Positions 43,650 through 52,659 of a DNA stretch of 64,000 nucleotides are shown one piece after another. Source of the DNA: Actinocorallia sp039871655 (GTDB lineage Bacteria > Actinomycetota > Actinomycetes > Streptosporangiales > Streptosporangiaceae). The stretch is taken from NCBI RefSeq assembly GCF_039871655.1, contig NZ_JBDPLZ010000014.1:85443-149442 (forward strand), written 5' to 3'. The first letter of the stretch is position 1. The number at the start of each line of letters is the position of its first letter. The notes below the pieces were generated by a model, which searched no databases, was not told the origin of the DNA, and saw only the letters and a list, made by a program, of their open reading frames with translations. The translations under genes and the position numbers were made by a program.

Positions 43650-44771
43650 ATGCAGCCTTCAGACCTGAAGAACCTGAACATCGCCGTCGTCGGCGCGGGG
43701 TACGGCGGCGCGGCCGCGGCCAAGGCGCTGAGCCTCCTCGGCGCCACCGTGAACGTCTACGAGCAGGCGAGCCAGATCCGCGAGGTCGGCGCCGGCATCG
43801 GCCTGCGGCCGTCCAGCATGGACCGGTTCCGCCAGTGGGGCATCTTCGACGCGATCGCGAACGTGAGCTCGCCGAGTGACTACTTCGAGATCCTCACCGC
43901 CACGGGCGACCCGATCCTGAAGGAGCCGTGGCCGGAGATCGACGCCTTCGGCGAGACCACCCACCTGATCCACCGCGGCGACTTCATCGAGGCGCTGCTT
44001 TCGGTGCTGCCCGAGGGCATGGTCCATCTCGGCCACAAGCTCGAGAAGATCGAGGACAAGGGCGACAGGTCCGTTCTGACCTTCGCCAACGGCACCACCG
44101 TCGAGGCCGACCTGGTCGTCGGCGCCGACGGCATCAAGTCGGTGGTCCGCAAGGCGCTGTTCTCGGACAACGAGCCCGTCTTCTCCGGCGAGCACGCCTA
44201 CCGAGCCGTCATCGACGTCGACGACGCCTACGGCATGGCCGTCGACGACAACCTGCGCATGTACATCGGCCGTGGCACGAAGGTCTACTTCCTGCCGCTG
44301 CGCCACCGCGGCCAGGTCTCGTTCGACATCACCGCCCTGTGCCCGGACGACACCTGGTCGCCGTGCCTCACCAAGGACGACCTGCTGAAGACCGTCGAGG
44401 GCTTCGACGAGCGGATCGTGGACATCACCCGCGACCTCGACATGGACACCGTCAACTGCCGCGCGGTCTACGACATCAACCCGGTCGAGAAGTGGCACTC
44501 CGACTCCGCGGCCCTCGTCGGCGACGCCGCCCACTCGATGCTGCACCACCAGGGCCAGGGCGCGAACTCCGCGATCCTGGACGCCGGCGCCCTCGCCGAC
44601 GCCCTCAAGGAGGCCGACTCCGTCAAGGAGGCCCTCGCCCTCTACCAGGCCGTCCGCAAGCCGGTGACCGACGAGCTGCAGCGGATCTCCCGCCAGGGCT
44701 GGACCGAGGACGAGATCAACGACGTCTTCCCGGGCCAGAAGCCCGAGTCCCAGAACCCGCAGGGGGCCTGA
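43650..44771 (+). CDS. FAD-dependent monooxygenase (class A, PHBH fold)
   Basis: 373 residues. GxGxxG at the N terminus (NIAVVGAGYGGAAAAKAL), the DG motif (VVGADGIKSVVR) and the FAD-ribose GD motif (LVGDAAHSMLHHQGQGANSA) are all present. This is the salicylate/3-hydroxybenzoate hydroxylase group, which uses NAD(P)H and oxygen to hydroxylate aromatic or similar rings. It starts 14 bases after the lactonase gene. The aromatic substrate is unknown, but the downstream thiolase and CoA-transferase suit a ring-cleavage route. Confidence 0.9.
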   Translation: MQPSDLKNLNIAVVGAGYGGAAAAKALSLLGATVNVYEQASQIREVGAGIGLRPSSMDRFRQWGIFDAIANVSSPSDYFEILTATGDPILKEPWPEIDAFGETTHLIHRGDFIEALLSVLPEGMVHLGHKLEKIEDKGDRSVLTFANGTTVEADLVVGADGIKSVVRKALFSDNEPVFSGEHAYRAVIDVDDAYGMAVDDNLRMYIGRGTKVYFLPLRHRGQVSFDITALCPDDTWSPCLTKDDLLKTVEGFDERIVDITRDLDMDTVNCRAVYDINPVEKWHSDSAALVGDAAHSMLHHQGQGANSAILDAGALADALKEADSVKEALALYQAVRKPVTDELQRISRQGWTEDEINDVFPGQKPESQNPQGA

Positions 44772-44776
44772 CGCCG

Positions 44777-45697
44777 ATGCCGCTGCACCCTGAGATCGCG
44801 CGGGTCCTCGCCGACCTGCCCGCGCCGCCTCCCGGCCCGCTGAACCCGGTGGCGATGCGCGCCGGAGAGGAGGCCCAGGTTCCGCCTGCGGCCGACCGCC
44901 TGCCGCTCCACTCCGTCGAGGACCTCACCGCGCGGACCTCCGTGGGCGAGGTCCCGCTGCGGGTCTACACGCCGGTCGAGGCCGACGCGTACGGCGTGCT
45001 CGTCTACTTCCACGGCGGCGCGTTCTTCCTCGGCAGCCTCGAGACGCACGACCACATCGCACGATCCCTGGCCAAGGAGACCGGGCTCAAGGTCGTCTCC
45101 GTCGGCTACCGGCTGGCGCCCGAGCACGCCTTCCCGGCCGGTCTCGAGGACTGCTACGCCACGGTCCGCTGGGTCGCCGAGAACGGCGACGCCCTGGGCT
45201 GGGACGGCACGACGCTGGCCGTCGCCGGTGACAGCTCCGGCGGCACGTTCGTCGCCGCGGTCGCGGGCATGGCGCACGACGACGGCTTCGACCGGATCAC
45301 CCACCAGGTGATGTTCTATCCGTCGCTCGACCTGGACTTCGACGTCGACCGCTACGCGTCGCTGCGGGAGAACGCCGTCGGCTACGGGCTGGAGACGGCC
45401 GGCCTGAAGCCGTTCAACGCCTTCTACCTCGACAGCGGAGCCGACCCGGCGGACCCGCGCGTCTCCCCGATCAAGCGAACAGACCTCACCGGGCTGCCGC
45501 CCGCGCTGATCATCACCGGCGAGCTCGACCCGCTGCGGGACGAGGGCGAGCTCTACGGCCGGAGGCTGAAGAACTCCGGCGTGGACGCGACCGTCAGCCG
45601 GTACGACGGCGCGGGGCACGGATTCGTGCAGCACTTCTCGTGGATCCCGGAATACCACCGGGCTTACGAGGAGACCCGCGACTTCCTCGCACGCTGA
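44777..45697 (+). CDS. HSL-type alpha/beta hydrolase (esterase)
   Basis: 306 residues. Hormone-sensitive-lipase family: oxyanion HGGAFFLGS, nucleophile GDSSGG, acid Asp in ITGELDPLRDEG, His in GAGHGFVQHF. No signal peptide, so it is cytoplasmic. The ATG at 44777 is 5 bases past the monooxygenase stop, with AGGGGG upstream. It probably cleaves an ester intermediate of the pathway. Confidence 0.92.
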   Translation: MPLHPEIARVLADLPAPPPGPLNPVAMRAGEEAQVPPAADRLPLHSVEDLTARTSVGEVPLRVYTPVEADAYGVLVYFHGGAFFLGSLETHDHIARSLAKETGLKVVSVGYRLAPEHAFPAGLEDCYATVRWVAENGDALGWDGTTLAVAGDSSGGTFVAAVAGMAHDDGFDRITHQVMFYPSLDLDFDVDRYASLRENAVGYGLETAGLKPFNAFYLDSGADPADPRVSPIKRTDLTGLPPALIITGELDPLRDEGELYGRRLKNSGVDATVSRYDGAGHGFVQHFSWIPEYHRAYEETRDFLAR

Positions 45698-45733
45698 CCC
45701 GCACCGCCCCACGGAGAGCTCGGAAGGAGAGCC

Positions 45734-46672
45734 TTGTTCGCAGTAAAAGTCCATCCCATCGTGTCACCGTGGGGTCGGTTCGGTCTCTACAGCTTCTTCA
45801 TCGACGCGCCGGAGCCGGCGATCGTCGACACCGGCATCGCCACCTCCCCCGCCGAGGGCATGGCCCCGGCGCTCGAGGCCCTCGGCCGCAGGATCGAGGA
45901 CGTGCGCTGGATCCTGCTGACCCACGGCCACATCGACCACGTCGGCGGGGCCCACGCCCTGTGGGAGCTCACCGGCCGACGCGCGCAGGTCGTGATCCAC
46001 GAGGCCGACGCGCCGCTGTTGCGCTCGCGCCGCGCCCACGTGGAGGAGTACCTCGCCGGACGGGGACGTTACCTGAACGACCCCGAAGGCGCGGCGAAGG
46101 TGACGGCCGCGGCGAACGCGGTCATCTCCGGCGAGATGGAGCCGACCATGCTCGTCAAGGGAGGTGAGACGATCCCGCTCGGCGGCGGTGCCGCCGTCTC
46201 CGTCCATGCGATCCCCGGACACACGCCGGGGTCGGTCGCCTATGCCATCGACGGTCAGCGCTCCGTCTTCGTCGGCGACGCCGTCCAGGTGCACGGGGCC
46301 GCCAACGGCTTCCCCGGCTTCGAGGATCCGGCCGCCTACCGCGCGAGCCTGGAGTACGTGCGCGACGAGCTCCGTCCGCGGCACCTCTACCTCGGCCACC
46401 CCTACCGCCGCGCCGACGGCACGCCCTACGGCGTCGAACTCGACGCGAAGCAGGCTGAAGAGGCACTGCGGGAGAGCCTCGAGATCGAGGGCAGGGTCGG
46501 AAAGGCCGCCCACGGCTGCCTGTGCGCGGGCCTTACGGAGACGGACTCGCCGTACTCGCCTTTCGCCCCCGTGGCCGGGGAGGTCGGCTACACCGCCGAC
46601 CCGACCCTGGAGCCGTCGCCGTTCTTCACGTCGATGCACGGCTACCGCACGCACTTCAACAAGAACTCGTGA
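45734..46672 (+). CDS. Metallo-beta-lactamase-fold hydrolase
   Basis: 312 residues starting at TTG 45734, behind GGAAGGAG. The metal site ILLTHGHIDHVGGAH (HxHxDH) is intact, with further ligands in IPGHTPGSVAY (His) and FVGDAVQVHG (Asp) and LYLGHPY (His). This resembles lactonase/glyoxalase II-like enzymes, which hydrolyse thioesters or lactones. A third hydrolase type in the same operon. Cytoplasmic. Confidence 0.9.
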   Translation: MFAVKVHPIVSPWGRFGLYSFFIDAPEPAIVDTGIATSPAEGMAPALEALGRRIEDVRWILLTHGHIDHVGGAHALWELTGRRAQVVIHEADAPLLRSRRAHVEEYLAGRGRYLNDPEGAAKVTAAANAVISGEMEPTMLVKGGETIPLGGGAAVSVHAIPGHTPGSVAYAIDGQRSVFVGDAVQVHGAANGFPGFEDPAAYRASLEYVRDELRPRHLYLGHPYRRADGTPYGVELDAKQAEEALRESLEIEGRVGKAAHGCLCAGLTETDSPYSPFAPVAGEVGYTADPTLEPSPFFTSMHGYRTHFNKNS

Positions 46673-46690
46673 CAGAGAGGCTTCGCATCC

Positions 46691-48415
46691 ATGGCTGACT
46701 TCCAGATCATCCAGGCGGGCCTGGACGAGATCGCCGTCCGCAAGGACCTCCGCGTGCCGATGCGCGACGGCGTCACGCTGGCCGCCGACGCCTACCAGGG
46801 CACGGACGACAAGCCGCGTCCGGCGCTCGTGGCGCTCAGCCCGTACGGCAAGGAGCTGCAGGCCCTCGCGCTCACGACGCCGCCGCAGCGGCGCCCCAGC
46901 CCGATGTGGGACGGCTGCATCGAGGCCGGCGACATCGCGCGCGTCGTTGAAGAAGGATACGTTCACGTCATCGGCGACCTGCGCGGCTCCGGCGCCTCCG
47001 AGGGCGAGCACATCGGCAACTACAACGCCGGCGGCGTCTCCCTCGGCCAGGACGCCTACGACTTCATCGAGTGGGTCGCGGCGCAGCCGTGGTGCGACGG
47101 CAACGTCGGCATGATCGGCATCTCCTACTTCGGCTCGATGCAGGTCCTCGCCGCGGCCGAGCGGCCCCCGAGCCTCAAGGCGATCTTCGTCAGCGGCGGC
47201 CACTACGACTTCTACGAGACCACCTACCACGGCGGCGTCATGTGGTTCATGCCGCGCGCCGCCCGCGAGGGCCGCGGCGGCGACTCCGGCTGGGCCTTCA
47301 CCGACGGCGTCAAGTCCCGCATGCTCGAGACCTACTCCCCCGAGGAGATCAAGGAGCGCGTCGCCGAGCGGCTGCAGGACCCGGACGTGGCCGCCTGGCC
47401 GAACCTCGTCCACGTGCTGAACTACCCGAAGAACCACGAGGCCTGGTTCGACATCGTGATGAACGAGGTCGACGGCGAGTGGTACGAGGAACGCAACCCG
47501 ATCACCCTCGCCCCGAACATCGACATCCCGGTCTGGCTCCAGATCGACCAGGGCCGCGGCTGGACGATGGACGGCACCATCGAGCTCTTCCACGCGCTGA
47601 AGGGCCCCAAGAAGCTCTCCATCGGCCCCTACCCGCCGATGCAGTCGCGCCCCTTCATCGAGGAGCACGACAAGATGTTCCGGTGGTACGACCACTGGAT
47701 CAAGGGTGTCGACAACGGCGTCATGGACGAACCGGCCGTCGACGTGCACGTCGAGGGCTCGCGCGAGTACGTCACCGGTGAGACCTGGCCGCCCAGGGAG
47801 ATCGAGTACAGGTCGCTCTACCTGCGCCCGCGCCGCAAGCTGTCCTGCGAACCCGAGCTGATGGGCGTCGAGTACGCCGCCCCCGACGGCTTCTACCAGG
47901 CCCCGCTGACGGTGACCGACAAAGTGGAGATCATCAGCTGGAGCACCGCTCCGTTCACCGAGCCGACCGAGATGATCGGCACCGGCGCGGCGCACCTCTT
48001 CGCCGAGATCGACCAGCCCGACAGCAACTTCATCATGCGGTTCTGGGACGAGGCGCCGAACGGCAAGCGCCAGCTCATCACCACCGCCTACCTCAAGGCC
48101 TCGCACCGCGAACTCGACACCGAGCGCAGCACCGAGGGAAGCCCGGTCCACCCGCACACCCGCGCGGTGCCGGTCGAGCCCGGGAAGATCGAGGAGTACG
48201 TGCTGCGGATCTACCCGTTCGCCGCGACGTTCCTGCCCGGCCACAAGCTGGTCGTGGAGCTGTCCAACGCCGAGCCGCTGGCCGACGAGCACAACGCGCT
48301 GCTGCCGCCGGACGCGTTCCACCTGCCGGTGGGCCGCCCCGTCACCCACAAGATCTACCGTGACGCCGCCCACCCGTCCCGGCTCGTGCTGCCGTTCACG
48401 GTGAAGGAAAGGTAA
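46691..48415 (+). CDS. CocE/NonD-family hydrolase
   Basis: 574 residues. N-terminal alpha/beta hydrolase (MRDGVTLAADAYQ, DLRGSGASEGEH, nucleophile elbow GMIGISYFGSMQ) and C-terminal jelly-roll domain (about 390-574, SLYLRPRRKLSC, then LVVELSNAEPLADEHN), as in cocaine esterase and X-Pro dipeptidyl peptidases. It hydrolyses esters or acyl bonds. No secretion signal. It starts 18 bases after the MBL-fold gene and ends 6 before the thiolase. Confidence 0.92.
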   Translation: MADFQIIQAGLDEIAVRKDLRVPMRDGVTLAADAYQGTDDKPRPALVALSPYGKELQALALTTPPQRRPSPMWDGCIEAGDIARVVEEGYVHVIGDLRGSGASEGEHIGNYNAGGVSLGQDAYDFIEWVAAQPWCDGNVGMIGISYFGSMQVLAAAERPPSLKAIFVSGGHYDFYETTYHGGVMWFMPRAAREGRGGDSGWAFTDGVKSRMLETYSPEEIKERVAERLQDPDVAAWPNLVHVLNYPKNHEAWFDIVMNEVDGEWYEERNPITLAPNIDIPVWLQIDQGRGWTMDGTIELFHALKGPKKLSIGPYPPMQSRPFIEEHDKMFRWYDHWIKGVDNGVMDEPAVDVHVEGSREYVTGETWPPREIEYRSLYLRPRRKLSCEPELMGVEYAAPDGFYQAPLTVTDKVEIISWSTAPFTEPTEMIGTGAAHLFAEIDQPDSNFIMRFWDEAPNGKRQLITTAYLKASHRELDTERSTEGSPVHPHTRAVPVEPGKIEEYVLRIYPFAATFLPGHKLVVELSNAEPLADEHNALLPPDAFHLPVGRPVTHKIYRDAAHPSRLVLPFTVKER

Positions 48416-48421
48416 TCGATC

Positions 48422-49605
<1,184 letters not shown>

Positions 49606-49609
<4 letters not shown>

Positions 49610-50301
49610 GCAAGACGCAGATCTTCGCGACGCCGGACGAGGCGGTGAGCGTCGTCAAGGACGGCGACACCGTCCTGGTGGGCGGCTTCGGCTTCGCCGG
49701 CATGCCGTTCGACCTGATCGACGCCCTGATCCGGCACGGCGCGGGCGACCTCACCATCGTGTCCAACAACGCCGGCAACGGCGACGTGGGCCTGGCCGCC
49801 CTGCTGAAGGCCGGCCGGGTGCGGAAGATCCTGTGCTCCTTCCCCCGGCAGGTCGACTCCTACGTCTTCGACGACCTCTACCGCCGCGGCGAGATCGAGC
49901 TCGAGGTCGTCCCGCAGGGCAACCTCGCCGAGCGGATGCGGGCGGCCGGGGCGGGCATCGGGGCGTTCTACTGCCCGACCGCCGTCGGCACCCCGCTCGC
50001 CGAGGGCAAGGAGACCCGCACGATCGACGGACGCGACTACCTCCTCGAATACCCGATCAAGGGTGACGTCGCCCTGATCTCCGCGCACACCGCCGACACG
50101 ATGGGCAACCTCGTGTACCGCAAGACCGCCCGGAACTTCGGCCCCGTGATGGCCGCGGCCGCCACGACGACCGTCGTCCAGGTCTCGTCGATCGTGGACA
50201 CGGGGCGACTCGACCCGGAGGCCGTCGTCACCCCGAGCATCTACGTCGACCGCGTGGTCCAGGTCGAGCCGCGCCACTACACCGTGCAGGGAGCCCGCTG
50301 A
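49606..50301 (+). CDS. 3-oxoacid CoA-transferase, subunit A
   Basis: 231 residues, starting at a GTG that overlaps the thiolase stop. GDTVLVGGFGFAGMPFDLID is the class I CoA-transferase A motif; LTIVSNNAGNGDVGLAALL and QGNLAERMRAAGAGIGAFY are standard. With subunit B it moves CoA (usually from succinyl-CoA) onto a 3-oxoacid such as 3-oxoadipate. Stop and next start overlap by one base, matching the expected 1:1 complex. Confidence 0.93.
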
Positions 50302-50939
50302 TGCCGCTCAACCCCGACCAGCTCGCGGCCCGGGTCGCCCGCGACATCGAGCCGGGCAGCTTCGTCAACCTCGGCATCGGCCAGCCCACCAAGGTCGCCG
50401 ACCACCTTCCGGCCGAGCTCGGCGTCGTCCTCCACACCGAGAACGGCATGCTGGGCATGGGCCCCGCCGCCGTCGGCGACGAGATCGACCCCGACCTCAC
50501 CAACGCCGGCAAGGTCCCCGTCACCGAACTGCCCGGAGCCGCGTACTTCCACCACGCGGACTCCTTCGCCATGATGCGCGGCGGCCACCTCGACGTCTGC
50601 GTCATGGGCGCCTTCCAGGTCTCCGCGAGCGGCGACCTCGCCAACTGGGACACCGGCAAACCCGGCGCGATCCCCGCCGTCGGCGGCGCCATGGACCTCG
50701 CGATCGGCGCCAAGCAGGTCTACGTGATGATGACGCTCTTCGCCAAGAACGGCTCCCCCAAGCTCGTGCCCTCCTGCACCTACCCCCTCACGGGGGTCGG
50801 CTGCGTCAGCCGCGTCTACACCGACCACGCCGTCTTCGACATCACCCCTGATGGCGTCCGCGTGCTCGAGACGTTCGGCACTTCCGTCGAGGAGCTCCGC
50901 GCCCGCCTGGAAGTCCCGATCCTGGTCGACGTCCGCTGA
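50301..50939 (+). CDS. 3-oxoacid CoA-transferase, subunit B
   Basis: 212 residues. Catalytic Glu lies in LHTENGMLGMGP, the B-subunit signature (usually SENG). LGIGQPTKVADHLP and TYPLTGVGCVSRVYTDHAVF are typical. Last gene of the catabolic operon; no strong hairpin follows within 90 bases. Confidence 0.93.
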   Translation: MPLNPDQLAARVARDIEPGSFVNLGIGQPTKVADHLPAELGVVLHTENGMLGMGPAAVGDEIDPDLTNAGKVPVTELPGAAYFHHADSFAMMRGGHLDVCVMGAFQVSASGDLANWDTGKPGAIPAVGGAMDLAIGAKQVYVMMTLFAKNGSPKLVPSCTYPLTGVGCVSRVYTDHAVFDITPDGVRVLETFGTSVEELRARLEVPILVDVR

Positions 50940-51034
50940 TCGTTCCCTTCCGTCGGGCGTAGCTGCTCGTTCCAGACGTACAGCCACGCCCGGACGTCCT
51001 TCTCCAGCACGATGACGCTCTCGGGTCGTCGTGG

Positions 51035-51661
51035 TCAGCTGGGCAGGAACCGTTCGCGGAAGACGCGCTCGGGCGGAACACCGGCGGCGGTGGCCGCCCG
51101 CACGACGGCGTCGGCCATGGGTGGCGGGCCGCACAGATAGAGATCGGGGACGGCCTCCGCGAAGGACAGGCGCTCGGACACCCGATCCGCCGGGGTGGCC
51201 GGCACGCCTCCGTCCAGGGGACACCAGACGCACAGGTCGTAGGCGAAGCCCGGCAGTTCGGCGGCCACGGCCTCGATCTCGGCCACGCCGAAGACATCCT
51301 CCGGCTCGTTCACCCCGAAGAACAGCCGGGCTGGCTGCGGCTCCTGCCACTCGGCCATGTGCCGGAGCATCGACAGGACCGGCGACAAGCCGGTTCCGCC
51401 CGCGACGAACCAGCGTGGGCGCAGCCCGGTCTCCTGGAGGCCGAAGGCGCCCTGCGGTCCGTGCACGGTGATCCACTCACCGGGCCGGGCGTGTTCCCGC
51501 AGGTAGGAGGAGAACAGCCCGCCGGGACGCAGCCGGATGAAGAACTCCATCCGGCCCTCCCAGTTGCCGGTGTTGGCCAGGGAGTACGCCCGGGTCGCCT
51601 CGCTTCCGGGGACCTGCAGCTCTACCCCCGGACGGATGGTCCGGTATAGGACATTTGGACG
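51035..51661 (-). pseudogene. 5'-truncated oxygenase reductase (FAD/NAD domains)
   Basis: The open frame begins straight after a TGA at 51662-51664, already inside the FAD domain (RPGVELQVPGSEATRAYSL, with the RxYS flavin motif). It continues through GGLFSSYLREHARPG, the NAD motif FVAGGTGLSPVLSMLRHM and C-terminal YLCGPPPMADAV. The N-terminal 2Fe-2S or early FAD part (about 100 residues or more in BenC-like reductases) is missing. The only ATG (51550) starts after the flavin motif. A remnant of a multicomponent aromatic oxygenase reductase. Confidence 0.8.
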
Positions 51662-51719
51662 TCAGGATGTGATCCTGGCTCCCACAGATGTGGATTGCCG
51701 GGACTTGGGAGTTGTGGCC

Positions 51720-52538
51720 ATGCGTGGTCGTGGAACGCGTGTCGAGTGCCTGCGGATGAAGCCGCGTGATCACATCGGCTGGTCGTTCTCCGGGCAGGAC
51801 GGGCTGGACGCGCTGGCCGGGCCGTTCCTGGCCGAGGGCGCGGCGCGGGGTGAGCGGTTGATGTACGTCCTGGCCGAACCTGATCCGCGGGCCGCGGACC
51901 GGCTGGACCGCTGGCTCGACCCGGGCCTGGTGCAGGTGGCGAGCATCGCGGAGGTCTACGGGGCCTCGGGGATCGTGGACGAGGTCGCGCAGCGCGCCAC
52001 GTTCACCGCCGCGCTGGCCGAGGCGCAGGCGCAGGGCTGCAGCGGGATCAGGGTCGCGGCCGACAACACCCCGCTCGTCACCGACGAGCGGCGGCTGGCC
52101 GCGTGGCTGCGGTGGGAGCTCATGGCCGACCGGTTCATGTCGGAGAACCGGGTCACGGGCCTGTGCGCCTTCGACCGCGGCCTCGTCTCGATGGACCGGC
52201 TGCGGCACCTGGCCACCCTGCACCCGCTGTCGTCGGCCGACACCCCCACACCCCAGTACCGGCTGTTCTCCGAAGCGGGCACCCTTCGGATCGAAGGCAC
52301 GATCGACCTGTTCACCATCGACCAGCTCCGGCTCGCGCTGGAGGTCCTGCCGGACGACACCGCCGTCGTGATCGACCTGGACACCGCCACGCTCACCGGC
52401 AGCAGGCCGCAGGCCGGACTGCGGCGGCTGGCCGAGACCGGGGTGAGCGTCACCATCCGGGGCCTGCCCGCCGAGCTGGAGGAACTGGCCGCCACCGGGC
52501 TGGCCGTCACAGGACGCCTGGTCCTGCAGGCCCACTGA
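51720..52538 (+). CDS. MEDS-domain sensor with STAS-like C terminus
   Basis: 272 residues. Residues 10-165 match MEDS (DcmR-type sensory) domains: DHIGWSFSGQDGLDALAGPF, then RGERLMYVLAEPDP and GLCAFDRGLVSMDRL. Residues 185-270 look like a STAS domain (LRIEGTIDLFTIDQLRLAL, then AVVIDLDTATLTGS). In Streptomyces-like genomes this combination is common among anti-sigma-factor-antagonist style regulators. Divergent from the truncated reductase. ATG at 51720 preceded by GGGAG. Confidence 0.8.
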   Translation: MRGRGTRVECLRMKPRDHIGWSFSGQDGLDALAGPFLAEGAARGERLMYVLAEPDPRAADRLDRWLDPGLVQVASIAEVYGASGIVDEVAQRATFTAALAEAQAQGCSGIRVAADNTPLVTDERRLAAWLRWELMADRFMSENRVTGLCAFDRGLVSMDRLRHLATLHPLSSADTPTPQYRLFSEAGTLRIEGTIDLFTIDQLRLALEVLPDDTAVVIDLDTATLTGSRPQAGLRRLAETGVSVTIRGLPAELEELAATGLAVTGRLVLQAH

Positions 52539-52659
52539 CCGGGCCGCGCCCGCACCGCCGGGATTCCGGGGGAGCCCGGCTTCCTCCCCTGGCTGAAGAC
52601 CGGAGAAGAAGCCGGTCTCATGGATGACGGGACGGATGTCGCAGTAGTACTGTCACGCC

